A stretch of 64,000 nucleotides of DNA, from NCBI GenBank assembly GCA_021463145.1, contig JAJTWZ010000019.1, forward strand, positions 1 through 64,000. Direction: 5' to 3'. Below the pieces are notes generated by a model that worked only from the letters and a program-made list of their open reading frames with translations, ran no database searches and was not told where the DNA came from. This stretch comes from Blastocatellia bacterium. GTDB lineage: Bacteria; Acidobacteriota; Blastocatellia; UBA7656; JADIYM01. The position numbers were made by a program, and so were the translations under genes. Below are positions 1 through 9,119 of this stretch, piece after piece; position 1 is the stretch's first letter; each line of letters starts with the position of its first letter.

Positions 1-61
1 AGTTCATCTCAGGGCTTCGCACTGACAGGGCAGGGTGAAACTTGGAAGAGCCTGTACCTGG

Positions 62-163
62 AATCAACAACTTACAGTGGAGTTTCTTGAGAGCGCGCGA
101 AGCGAGATCATTCCGTTTCCTCTTGACGCCGTCGCGCGCGCCCGCTGATGCTTGTCGTTGGGT
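62..163 (+). other. Putative integron attC site 1 (R' GTTGGGT at 157-163; degenerate 5' end)
   Basis: 3' half CTTGACGCCGTCGCGCGCGCCCGCTGATGCTTGTCGTTGGGT is near-identical to the 3' half of the site at 597-684 and ends in GTTRRRY; the 5' R'' box is degenerate (AATCAAC at 62-68). Confidence 0.5.
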
Positions 164-251
164 CGCCACGCGAGTCGTTGCCGGCGGACAAGCGTTCTCG
201 TGTTCTAGACGTCTTGGCTCGTGAGTCGCATCGCGCTGCTTTATCACACTC

Positions 252-602
252 ATGAAGGTACTGATCGGAGTTCTACTCTTCGTGTCTCCCCAGTTGGTTG
301 GTCTCGCCATCTATTTTTGGCGATCGAGGCACAACGATCCTCGTGCCAGACTCTGGGGCGTCATCTTGCCGACACTCATTGCAGCGCTTCCGCTCTTGCT
401 CGTGCTCCATCCCAAACCCGGGGTTCCTGGGAAACTATCGGTATCTGAGGACGGAGACGGCGGTGCATCCCTACTCTTCATCTTCGTAGCTGTGTTTCAC
501 TTCACCGTTGCATTTGTGGGCCATCTTGTCGCTCACGTGCTGATGGGGTCGCACGGGAAGAATGACATTGTCCTTGGCCTGCACACCAGGCGGCCGAACT
601 AA
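252..602 (+). CDS. Small membrane protein, cassette ORF (hypothetical)
   Basis: 116 aa ORF, hydrophobic segments at both ends, sits exactly between two attC-like sites. Confidence 0.55.
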   Translation: MKVLIGVLLFVSPQLVGLAIYFWRSRHNDPRARLWGVILPTLIAALPLLLVLHPKPGVPGKLSVSEDGDGGASLLFIFVAVFHFTVAFVGHLVAHVLMGSHGKNDIVLGLHTRRPN

Positions 603-684
603 CGCACGCTGCGGAGCGCGCGCAGTTGAGCGTGGTCGATTCTCCTTGACGTCGTCGCGCGCCCCCTGATGCTTGTCGTTAGGT
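597..684 (+). other. Putative integron attC site 2
   Basis: R'' AACTAAC (597-603) and R' GTTAGGT (678-684) flank an 88-bp imperfect palindrome (AACTAACG-CA-GC...GCGCGCG / reverse complement ACCTAACGACAAGC...GGCGCGCG). Confidence 0.6.
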
Positions 685-727
685 GATCGTCCGTTGCTTG
701 CCGAATCTCAGGAGCTGGAGTCGCCAC

Positions 728-1354
728 ATGCCTCGAAGTCCTTCGTTGCTCGTCCTCATCTTGATGCTGTTTCTGCCAGCCTCCACAAGCGGTCAGGACT
801 GGCGGTCTAGCGCTCCGATCAAGCCAGAGGTGTGGTCGACGTACCCATCCACCTCACTCAGGGTCGTGCCTGACAGTCTCTCCTGGACTCGAATCGTGGA
901 TACCCAGAGTAACGTCTCTATCTCCTTTCCCGTATCGCCGGACACTCGAGATATGCACATGGGTGGGCATCCCTTCCGTTACTACTCTTGTGATGTCGAT
1001 AGTCATACATTCATCGTGACGGTCACGCACGACGAACCGAAGTCGCGGGCTGCCGTCGATGAGTTTTTGTCGGGCGGCGAGCGCGCGTTGTTGCGAGAAG
1101 CGTCGAAGTTGTCGTCCGACGCAACGATTGTACCTGTAACAAGGTACACGGGGCCGGGGTACCAAGGTCGAGAGGTTCTGGTGAGAGGACTATCTCTTGA
1201 GTACAGATCGTGCACCTTGGTCTGGGATGATGGGACCATCGTGGCCTTGCTGGTGGTCTCTGGGAACGGCTCTGATACCAGTGACTTGATGGCCGGTTTC
1301 GTCGGCTCGCTTCGCAGGCCCACTGTGTCGGCTTCGACTGCCGCACCTAACTAG
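728..1354 (+). CDS. Secreted hypothetical protein, cassette ORF
   Basis: Starts with a signal-peptide-like sequence MPRSPSLLVLILMLFLPASTSGQ; ends in ACCTAACTAG, where ACCTAAC (1345-1351) is a perfect R''-type box overlapping the stop. Confidence 0.6.
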   Translation: MPRSPSLLVLILMLFLPASTSGQDWRSSAPIKPEVWSTYPSTSLRVVPDSLSWTRIVDTQSNVSISFPVSPDTRDMHMGGHPFRYYSCDVDSHTFIVTVTHDEPKSRAAVDEFLSGGERALLREASKLSSDATIVPVTRYTGPGYQGREVLVRGLSLEYRSCTLVWDDGTIVALLVVSGNGSDTSDLMAGFVGSLRRPTVSASTAAPN

Positions 1355-1427
1355 TTCCTGTCCAATAACGGCGCGATTCGCGAAATCCGTGGCTAGGCAG
1401 GGGGTGATGTAGGGGTGCTCGGGGAAA

Positions 1428-1553
1428 GCCTTCCTTCGCGACAAACCTCTGCGACTCAGCGGCTTACCGAAGCGTACGGAGACAAGCCTTCCTTCGCGAC
1501 AATGAAGCTCGGGGTCAGCCTATGAATCTCGGAAACACCTTCCTTAGCGACAA
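1428..1553. repeat. Three spaced copies of a 17-bp repeat (RCCTTCCTTCGCGACAA)
   Basis: Copies at 1428-1444, 1486-1502 and 1537-1553 (third has one internal C>A and a different first base). Confidence 0.7.
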
Positions 1554-2028
1554 GGCTTTACAGATCAGTGCCTTACTGACGAACCAGTACTTCAGCGGTC
1601 GAGTTGACGACGTGCGAACCTCGAGCGTCGTCCGCTATTACTGTTGGGCGCAGAACTTATGCGCAGTATCTGGGGACTTCAAGCCGGGCAGGGTCGAAAA
1701 CGCAGGGATAGGCCGGAAACAGGGATCTTTCCGGACGGTCAATCGATGCCCAGAGTAAATACTGGAAGTTTGGGGGCCGGTAGCCCTAGATCGCTGGTAT
1801 CGGGCCAGAGATTGTGGGCGGCTGAGCGTCAACAACCGTGAACGTCGTCGTACGTGCACCGGAGTTGCTCCCGGCGTCGGTCGCCGAAGAGCACCGTTGC
1901 TCAGACGCACTTCCAAAGTAAGCGCACAACCGCACGCGAGTCCGCACCGACGCCCTGTCGCCCCGACAGGCGTGGCCGGATCACGAGAAGGTCTCGACGA
2001 TCAATTCCCCCAACCCTTCGAGTACCTC

Positions 2029-2042
2029 GTGACGCATGTCAC
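2029..2042. promoter_or_regulatory. Candidate Crp/Fnr-family operator GTGACGCATGTCAC
   Basis: Perfect palindrome GTGAC-N4-GTCAC located 60 bp upstream of the hemerythrin ATG. Confidence 0.45.
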
Positions 2043-2101
2043 AGCGGAGGTGGCGGCGAGCGGATACCGTTTCGTCGATAATTCTCCGGAGGTCAATCAA
2101 G

Positions 2102-2695
2102 ATGCTGCAGATTCACCGTAAGCAGGAGGGGCCGCCCGCCTTCATTCCCGATTTTACCGATCCACTCGGACTTCTAGTTCATTGCCACCGCAAAATCGAC
2201 GCCCAGTTTCGAGCGCTCGAGCACGCGACCCGCTTGCTTCGCAACGGCAACCCGGCGACAGCACAGTCGGCTTACGGCGCGATCGATGCGGCCCAGGCGC
2301 ACTTCGCCGGACCTGGCATGAAGCACACCGCCGACGAGGAGGAGTCGCTGTTTCCGCGACTCCGGCATCACGCCGGGCCCTCCGAGTGGGTCGTCCTGCA
2401 GGCGCTCGACCGTCTCGAGGCGCAACACACCCTCGCGGAGCGGTTGCACCTCGACTTCGACGTTCGCGTCGATCGTTTGAAGCGAGACGAAGTGCTGTCC
2501 GAACTGGAACTCGATCGGCTCGAACGGTGCATTGGCGCGCTTGCTGGCCTCTACGGTCCGCACATGAGAGTCGAAGACGACGTCATCTTCCCCGCGGCTG
2601 CACGGTTGCTACCGCCAGAAGAGCTACTGGCCGTCGGCCGCGAGATGAGGATGCGTCGCGCAGCAATGTTCGCCGAAAAGCATTCCGGAAGTTGA
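2102..2695 (+). CDS. Hemerythrin HHE-domain protein
   Basis: LLVHCHRKIDAQF, HTADEEESLFPRL; helical HHE-type pattern. Confidence 0.75.
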   Translation: MLQIHRKQEGPPAFIPDFTDPLGLLVHCHRKIDAQFRALEHATRLLRNGNPATAQSAYGAIDAAQAHFAGPGMKHTADEEESLFPRLRHHAGPSEWVVLQALDRLEAQHTLAERLHLDFDVRVDRLKRDEVLSELELDRLERCIGALAGLYGPHMRVEDDVIFPAAARLLPPEELLAVGREMRMRRAAMFAEKHSGS

Positions 2696-4035
2696 TGTCG
2701 CCGGCCGTCGAGCAACCGAACGCCGTGATAGTTCCCTTCCCATCCGGAGATCTTCGAAGCTCCTTTCTCGCTCGCGCGGAGGCTCCGGGCGCCGCGCGAA
2801 TCCTCCGCGCGTACGCCGTTTTCGGGCTCTTCTGCATGCTGGTTCCGGGAACTCTCGTCGGCGTGCTAAATCTGCTGACGATAGGTGGACAGCACGCTGC
2901 GTCCGCTGTTGCACCTGCCTGGGTGCAGTCGCACGGCCACGCGCAGATATTCGGCTGGATCGGAACTTTCATCATCGGAATCGGTTACTACTCGCTTCCG
3001 GCATCGCGAAGGGCGAAGATCGCCGGCGTCGACGAGGCGTGGATCGCCCTTTCGCTTTGGGGCGCCGGCGTACTGATTCGCTGGTCTCTGGGGATTTCCG
3101 AAGCCGCCTGGCACGCGCTGCTGCCGATTTCGGCCGCGCTGGAGTTTGCCGGGTTCCTGCTCTTCTTCAGAGCCAGCGCCGGTCACCGGCCTGAAGGCGG
3201 CGGCCCACCCAGGCTCGACGCGTGGGCGCTGCTGGTTGTCGCCGCGACCGCCGGGATGCTGCTCGCGATTGCCGGCAACCTTGCCATCGCCGTCTGGATG
3301 ACCATCACGAACCATGGGCCCGCCGTTCCGCACGAGGCAAACCAGCGACTGCTGGGCTTCGCCCTCTGGGGATTTCTGGTGCCGTTCGTCTGGGGATTTA
3401 CGGCGCGATGGGCGACGGTGCTCGTCGGTGTCGACTCAGGATCAGATCGATCTCTGCTTCGATCGTTCGCCCTGGCCGTGCCCGGCGCCATCCTTCTCGC
3501 CCTGGGCTGGCACGCCGAAGGGGCCGCAATACTGCTCGCGGCCTCCGTGGCGGTTACGCTATCGCTCGGAGTGTTCACGCGCGCGATGCGGCGCCCCGTG
3601 ACCGATGGCGTGCATCCCTGCCAGTCGGCGTTCGTGAGGCTCGCGTACGTGTGGCTGCTGGCGGGTTCGGCGCTGGCGCTATGGGGATCTCTTGCCGGCG
3701 GCTTGCCAGGCGTGATCGGCGCTTCGCGCCACGCCCTGACGGTGGGTTTCCTTTCGACGATGGTCTTCGCCGTCGGGCCGCGCATCATGCCGCTCTTCAC
3801 TGGGGCCACTCGCGTATTCAGTCCGGCGCTCGTTGCCGGGTCGCTCGCGCTGCTCAATCTCGGATGCGTGCTGCGTGTGGTGTCGCAGGTTCTGGCCTAC
3901 GGTGGCCACGCGGACTGGGCGTGGGACGTCCTGCCCGTCTCCGCGGTGATCGAATTGACCGCTTTCACGATGTTTGCCGCGAACCTCGGGCTGACTTTCG
4001 CCTTCCGCGCGCGGTGCGGACATCGAGCCGAATAG
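2695..4035 (+). CDS. NnrS family membrane protein
   Basis: Multi-TM protein with WVQSHGHAQIFGWIGTFIIGIGYYSLP; start overlaps the hemerythrin stop (TGATG). Confidence 0.8.
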   Translation: MSPAVEQPNAVIVPFPSGDLRSSFLARAEAPGAARILRAYAVFGLFCMLVPGTLVGVLNLLTIGGQHAASAVAPAWVQSHGHAQIFGWIGTFIIGIGYYSLPASRRAKIAGVDEAWIALSLWGAGVLIRWSLGISEAAWHALLPISAALEFAGFLLFFRASAGHRPEGGGPPRLDAWALLVVAATAGMLLAIAGNLAIAVWMTITNHGPAVPHEANQRLLGFALWGFLVPFVWGFTARWATVLVGVDSGSDRSLLRSFALAVPGAILLALGWHAEGAAILLAASVAVTLSLGVFTRAMRRPVTDGVHPCQSAFVRLAYVWLLAGSALALWGSLAGGLPGVIGASRHALTVGFLSTMVFAVGPRIMPLFTGATRVFSPALVAGSLALLNLGCVLRVVSQVLAYGGHADWAWDVLPVSAVIELTAFTMFAANLGLTFAFRARCGHRAE

Positions 4036-4077
4036 CCTGCCCATTGAGCCGGGCTGTCCGGCGAACAGGGCGGCTGT

Positions 4078-5136
4078 TTACGTGAGATGGACGGGCACGA
4101 AGCAGGCGTGGCACACGCGTCCGTGCGCGTGGAACGACGTGAGCGCGATTCGCGGCGAAAGGTAGCCGGGCTTCACCGGCTCATCCCCGAGCAGGTCCGT
4201 GCTCAGGTACTTCTTGTTGTCGTCGGGAAACACCGTCGCGACGACCGCACCGCCGCCAAGCTCGTTCTGCACTTCCAGCGCCGCGAGGAAATTCGCCCCT
4301 GACGATATTCCGACCGCCAGGCCCAGCTCCGACGCCAGCTTCTGCGCCATGAGAACCGCATCGCCATCGTGGACGCTCAACACCCGGTCGAGTCCGCCGA
4401 GGTCGAGGATGGGCGGGACGAACTCGTCCGACACACCCTGGATCCGGTGCTTGCCGACCTTGCAACCCGTTGACAATGTCGGCGACTCGGCGGGTTCCAC
4501 CGGATGGACTCGCACCGACGGATGGCGGCGTCGAAGCGCGCGGCCGACACCCATCACCGTACCACCGGTCCCGACACCGGCCACGAAGGCCTCCGGCGCG
4601 ACCCCGGCCGCCTGCAGTTGCAGCGATATCTCTTCTCCCGTGGTCTTCTCGTGAGCTTCAACGTTCGCGTCATTCGAGAACTGCCTCGGCAGGAATACCT
4701 TGCCGGTGCGAACGTCGTGCTCCTCGGCCATTCGAATGCTTCCGAGAAACCCTCCCTCTTCCCGGCTGACGGGGATCACCGTCGCCCCGAGACTCCGGAT
4801 AAGCGCCACTCGTTCGCGGCTCATCCAGTCCGGCATATATATGGCCACATCGTGGCCAAGCGCGCGGCCGATCGCCGAAAAAGAGATGCCCGTGTTGCCG
4901 CTGGTCGCCTCGACGATCGTGTCGCCGGGACGGATGGTGCCGTCGCAGTAGGCGCTCGACAGGATGTGGTAGGCCATCCGGTCCTTGATGCTGCCGGTCA
5001 GGTTCAAGTGCTCGGCCTTCGCGTAGATTACGCGCGGCTCGCCAGCGAAAGTGAACCGCACTTCGAGCAGCGGCGTGTTGCCGATCAGGGTCCGAAGCCC
5101 CCCGAGCCGGTGTTCAACGGTGTCTGGAATGTCCAT
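4078..5136 (-). CDS. PLP-dependent cysteine synthase family protein
   Basis: [18 protein letters not shown]-lysine motif, [34 protein letters not shown]. Confidence 0.85.
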   Translation of the reverse strand: MDIPDTVEHRLGGLRTLIGNTPLLEVRFTFAGEPRVIYAKAEHLNLTGSIKDRMAYHILSSAYCDGTIRPGDTIVEATSGNTGISFSAIGRALGHDVAIYMPDWMSRERVALIRSLGATVIPVSREEGGFLGSIRMAEEHDVRTGKVFLPRQFSNDANVEAHEKTTGEEISLQLQAAGVAPEAFVAGVGTGGTVMGVGRALRRRHPSVRVHPVEPAESPTLSTGCKVGKHRIQGVSDEFVPPILDLGGLDRVLSVHDGDAVLMAQKLASELGLAVGISSGANFLAALEVQNELGGGAVVATVFPDDNKKYLSTDLLGDEPVKPGYLSPRIALTSFHAHGRVCHACFVPVHLT

Positions 5137-5183
5137 GGATTTCTGCATCGCGGCCCATTGTCTGTCGCGTCGGCACACTACCG

Positions 5184-5201
5184 CCGTGATCTCCGTCACG
5201 G
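5184..5201. promoter_or_regulatory. Candidate CRP-type palindrome CCGTGATCTCCGTCACGG
   Basis: Perfect CCGTGA-N6-TCACGG palindrome about 48 bp upstream of the likely cysteine synthase start. Confidence 0.35.
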
Positions 5202-5235
5202 GCGCTACCGTGACTTCATCACCGAAGTGATCGAA

Positions 5236-5958
5236 TCACTGTCCGGCATAGTCCTTCATCTGCGTTTCGTCCAGAATCGTCACCTTGTGTCCGTCCACCG
5301 CCATCAGTCCTTCGTTCTGGAGTTTCGAGAATGCGCGAGATACGACTTCGCGAACCGAGCCTATTCTCATCGCAATCTGTTCCTTGGTAAGTGGCAAATA
5401 GAAGGAGATCCTCGCGCCAGACCGCACTCCGCGCGCTGTAGCCTCCGACAGCAGGAACCGGGCAAGGCGCTGACTGACGTCCTGCAGCGACAGAGTCGCC
5501 ACAAGGTCGCTACAGCGGCGAAGCCGCGATGCCAGCACCTTCAGCGCAGCTATCGCAATGCCCGGGTGATCCAGGCAGAGTCGCCGAACGTCGCGTTTGT
5601 CGATGAAAAGCACCACAGAATCCGTCTCCGCAGACACGTTCGCCGGTGTCGGGCCGTCATCGAACGCGGGCACTTCAGCTATCGTCGCTCCCTCGCGCTC
5701 GACGTGGATGATCTGCTCCCGGCCATCGATGCTCATCCGATAGGCCTTTAGCGAGCCGGATACGACCACGTACAGGCCACGCGCTTCCTCTCCGGCGCTG
5801 AACAGCAGTTCGCCGCGGGCGAGCCGCCGCTCGACGGCCCGCGAAGCCAGAGCCTCGAGCGGGGCGTCCTCCAGGTTCCCGAAAAGCGCGGTGCGCCTGA
5901 GCGCCGCGATGGCGTCGGTCATCGCCGCAAAGGGTACTTCGCTTGCCTCACCCCGCAA
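5236..5958 (-). CDS. Crp/Fnr family transcriptional regulator
   Basis: cNMP-binding fold (GELLFSAGEEARGLYVVVSGSLKAYRMSIDGREQIIHVEREG) plus winged HTH (LTKEQIAMRIGSVREVVSRAFSKLQNEGL). No N-terminal Fnr-type Cys cluster. Confidence 0.85.
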   Translation of the reverse strand: MRGEASEVPFAAMTDAIAALRRTALFGNLEDAPLEALASRAVERRLARGELLFSAGEEARGLYVVVSGSLKAYRMSIDGREQIIHVEREGATIAEVPAFDDGPTPANVSAETDSVVLFIDKRDVRRLCLDHPGIAIAALKVLASRLRRCSDLVATLSLQDVSQRLARFLLSEATARGVRSGARISFYLPLTKEQIAMRIGSVREVVSRAFSKLQNEGLMAVDGHKVTILDETQMKDYAGQ

Positions 5959-6106
5959 AGAGGGGGGCCCCCTCAGGAAGCGAAATTAGGCCGTGCTCGA
6001 CATGATTCCGTTTTCTGAGGGGACCCCAAGTGGGCCGATGCTACCCGGCCGGCTGGCGTCAGGCCGGCCCGGTCACAACCCGCTGCGCCACGGGCACTAC
6101 GGTCGT

Positions 6107-6712
6107 TTACTTCGGCTCCTGTGTAGCGTCGTGCACTTCGGAAGATCCGCGGAGCAGATTCGCAAGCCCGTAGATCGTCAAGACGGTTGCAAACACGATC
6201 ATGATGACGTGAAACCGGTACCGGCTCAGGTTGTTGACGAACAACAGCCACGGATTTCCGTCGGTCTTCTTGAGCGGATGCGTCCCGTCGAGGTATTCGC
6301 GCCAGTCCGGAATTCCGTCGCCATCGAGATCGCTTGTGGTGCCGAGCGCCGCAGCCAGTTCCTCGGGCCTGTTCCTGAACTCGAGAAGCCGTGTCTTTCC
6401 GATCGTTGCGACTATGTGGTTTCCGAACTTGTTGAGAATCGGACTGTCGACCGCCTGACCCGGCTCGAAGGCAGCTCGCGCCTGGTTCAGCCGCCCGATC
6501 TCCTCCGGCGACAAGCCACCGATCTGTCCGAACCCGGCTCCGTCCGGTCCGTCCGAGTTCGCATGACACATCGCACAGTTGATCGCGCGGCCAGAGCGCG
6601 TCTGAACGAACTTCTGAAATTCAGAATATGCGTCCGCCGTCGCCACGCAACCTGCAAGCACAGGGACGACGAGGAGGAACCTTGAGAGGCAGCTTCTAAG
6701 TCTCATTGTCAT
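6107..6712 (-). CDS. Membrane-anchored cytochrome c, one CxxCH
   Basis: Signal peptide, CAMCH, C-terminal TM helix; start overlaps the end of cytochrome b. Confidence 0.75.
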   Translation of the reverse strand: MTMRLRSCLSRFLLVVPVLAGCVATADAYSEFQKFVQTRSGRAINCAMCHANSDGPDGAGFGQIGGLSPEEIGRLNQARAAFEPGQAVDSPILNKFGNHIVATIGKTRLLEFRNRPEELAAALGTTSDLDGDGIPDWREYLDGTHPLKKTDGNPWLLFVNNLSRYRFHVIMIVFATVLTIYGLANLLRGSSEVHDATQEPK

Positions 6713-7815
6713 TGCCCCTTGAGCATTTCGTATATCGACTGGCCGAACACGGTGATGACCACCATGTAGACCGCCGCGGCGATGGCAATCGTCCGCAACG
6801 TCTTCCGGCTCGTGCCCCGGAAGATCCACGGAACCAGCAGCAGCACGACCGCTCCCACGTTCATGACCAGGAAGATGAGCCAGAACGGCAGCAGTTCCAG
6901 CGGATAGTAGACGAAGAAGAAGTACCACTCGGGCTTGATGCCCTCCGGCGTCGATCCGAGCGGGTTGTACGGCTCCGCCAGCGGGTACGCGAAGAACGAC
7001 TCGAACGGAAGGCAGAGCGCCACGACGAAGAGCACCAGAAACACGACCCCCCAGACCGTCAGGTCCTTCACCATGAATGTCGGGAAGAACTTCTCCTTCT
7101 TCCTCGACTCACGATCGACCCCCTTGCTCATGCCGTGGAGCTGGACGGAGAACAGGTGGGCGCCCAGCAGCCCCATGACCATCAGGGGCAACACCACGAC
7201 GTGAATCGCATAGAACCGCGACAACGTCGCCTGTCCCACGCTTGCCTCGCCCTGAATAGTCTCGCGCAGGATGCGAGGGAGCTCCGAAAGAGCACCGGGG
7301 AGGTAGTTCCCTACCTCCTCGATCGACTGAAGGCCGACCTTCGTGGCATTGACCGCGATCTGGTTCCACGGAAGGAGGTATCCGGTGAAGCCAAACCCGA
7401 ACGCCAGAAACAGCAGGATCACGCCGGACACCCAGACGAGCTCGCGCGGCTTTTCGAACGCCTTCATTGCAAAAGTCGTCATCAGGTGAGCGATGACGCA
7501 GAGGATCATCGCCGACGAAGACCAGGCGTGAACGTTGCGGACCAGCGCGCCGCCGCTGACGTACTCCGTGATGTACTCGACCGACGCGTGGGCGTCGCTC
7601 ACGGTCGGCTCGTAATAGAAGAGAAGCATCAGGCCAGTCACGACCTGGACGATGAAGAAGAAGAGCGTGAGGCCACCCAGGTAGTAGGCCCAGCTCATCT
7701 TGTGGACGGGTACTTCCTTCTTCGCCACCATCGAGGCGAAGTTCATCTTCGTCACCGGAAAGCGCTCGGCCACGAAGTCAGCCACGAGTCCGATCGTCGT
7801 AGACAGCTTCATCAC
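6709..7815 (-). CDS. Cytochrome b (bc1/b6f-type) subunit
   Basis: Cytochrome b motifs: GYLLPWNQIAVNATKV and STPEGIKPEWYFFFVYYPLELLP. Confidence 0.85.
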   Translation of the reverse strand: MMKLSTTIGLVADFVAERFPVTKMNFASMVAKKEVPVHKMSWAYYLGGLTLFFFIVQVVTGLMLLFYYEPTVSDAHASVEYITEYVSGGALVRNVHAWSSSAMILCVIAHLMTTFAMKAFEKPRELVWVSGVILLFLAFGFGFTGYLLPWNQIAVNATKVGLQSIEEVGNYLPGALSELPRILRETIQGEASVGQATLSRFYAIHVVVLPLMVMGLLGAHLFSVQLHGMSKGVDRESRKKEKFFPTFMVKDLTVWGVVFLVLFVVALCLPFESFFAYPLAEPYNPLGSTPEGIKPEWYFFFVYYPLELLPFWLIFLVMNVGAVVLLLVPWIFRGTSRKTLRTIAIAAAVYMVVITVFGQSIYEMLKGQ

Positions 7816-9119
7816 GCCACCTCCCCGCGCCGCTTCGCGATGTAGACGCTCGTTCCGGCGAGGTCGGCTTCTTCCTTCGCCGTTCCACCGTCCGGCATCC
7901 TTCGCGCCACTATCGCCCCCTCGGAGTTCATCAGCACCCAGTCCAGATGAGGGAGCGGTGCACGGGCCGGCGACCCGGGATCAGGCGCGCCGGTCCTCAC
8001 GTCGAACCAGGAGATGTGGCACGGACAGAGGATCTTCCCGTCGTCACTGACGTCGCTTGCGACAGTGCACCCGAGATGCGTGCACTTCGCAGAGATGAGC
8101 AGCGGCATTCCGTCGTCACCGCGAAATGCGAGCGCCGGCCGCATCTCGTAGTCCGTGAAGTAACGGCCCTTCTTTGAATCGAGCTCCTCGAGCGTCCCTA
8201 TGCGGATGAAGTCCGACTTGAGCCGTTCGAGCTCGAGCTCGCGCTGCTCGACCGTCGACTTGATTCGCTCGAGCCGCGATTCCATCACTTCGGCCTGCTG
8301 CGAGTCGGACAGCGCCGGGCCGTGAAAGAACCGCGCCAGCTTGTCCAGAACTCCGGCGCCGAGAAGCACGCCGCCCGAAACGGTCGCGGCTGCCCCGCGC
8401 ACGAAGAGGCGCCGTGAGTGCGCGACTTTCATCGCAAGGGCCCGCTCGGCACGGCGCAGGTTGCTCCAGATCACGAGCTGCGGAGCGCGCGCGAGATAGC
8501 TGAGCGGAATGGAGAAAATGTGGACGAGCCGCGAGAACGGGATCAGCGCGATGAAAACCCACGCTCCAACGATGTGTACCTTGACGAGCATCGGCATGTC
8601 CGTCACGAACGAAGAATCGGGCTGCAACCGGACGAGGCTCCGAAGGTACGGCGCGAGCGTGCTCGCTCCCCACGCTGCTCCCCATCGATAGTGCACCGCA
8701 ACGGCGATCCCCAGCACGACCTGCACGAGCAGCACCGCCAGAACGATGAGATCCATCGTCGAGGTCACCGCCTGTACCCTCGCCGACGTCAGGCGGCGCG
8801 TTATGAGTACGAGCAGTCCGGCGACGCACAACACAGAGAAGGCGATGCCAGCTCCCTCGATGACCAGCAGGACCGGACGGACCGACAGCAAACTGGCCGA
8901 CAGCCGCGGAAAAAGGAAGATCGCGATGTGGCCGGCGAGAATCAATATGATTCCAACGTGCCACGGAGCCGAGCCCCACTGCAGTCCTCGGTGCTCGAGG
9001 AACTGAGACGACATCGCCGAATAGCTGTACCGGTCAGACCGGTACCGGAACACCGAAGCCACGACGCAAAGCGCAACCGCGACATAAGGCAGGGCGACGA
9101 ACAGCAGCGAGTCGATCAT
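7812..9119 (-). CDS. narI: NarI-like nitrate reductase gamma subunit fused to a Rieske [2Fe-2S] protein
   Basis: N-terminal half matches NarI (HIAIFLFPR, VHIVGAWVFIALIPFSRLVHIFSIPLSYL); C-terminal half has a TM anchor and Rieske motifs CTHLGC and CPCH. Confidence 0.85.
   Translation of the reverse strand: MIDSLLFVALPYVAVALCVVASVFRYRSDRYSYSAMSSQFLEHRGLQWGSAPWHVGIILILAGHIAIFLFPRLSASLLSVRPVLLVIEGAGIAFSVLCVAGLLVLITRRLTSARVQAVTSTMDLIVLAVLLVQVVLGIAVAVHYRWGAAWGASTLAPYLRSLVRLQPDSSFVTDMPMLVKVHIVGAWVFIALIPFSRLVHIFSIPLSYLARAPQLVIWSNLRRAERALAMKVAHSRRLFVRGAAATVSGGVLLGAGVLDKLARFFHGPALSDSQQAEVMESRLERIKSTVEQRELELERLKSDFIRIGTLEELDSKKGRYFTDYEMRPALAFRGDDGMPLLISAKCTHLGCTVASDVSDDGKILCPCHISWFDVRTGAPDPGSPARAPLPHLDWVLMNSEGAIVARRMPDGGTAKEEADLAGTSVYIAKRRGEVA

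Noticed and set aside
1428-1553. Possible CRISPR array
   Set aside because: Only three short, degenerate 17-bp repeats with unequal spacing and no cas genes in the window.
5960-5974. GAGGGGGGCCCCCTC palindrome between the cyt c and Crp/Fnr genes
   Set aside because: G/C-run palindrome with no loop or clear T-tract; could be part of a terminator but evidence is too weak.
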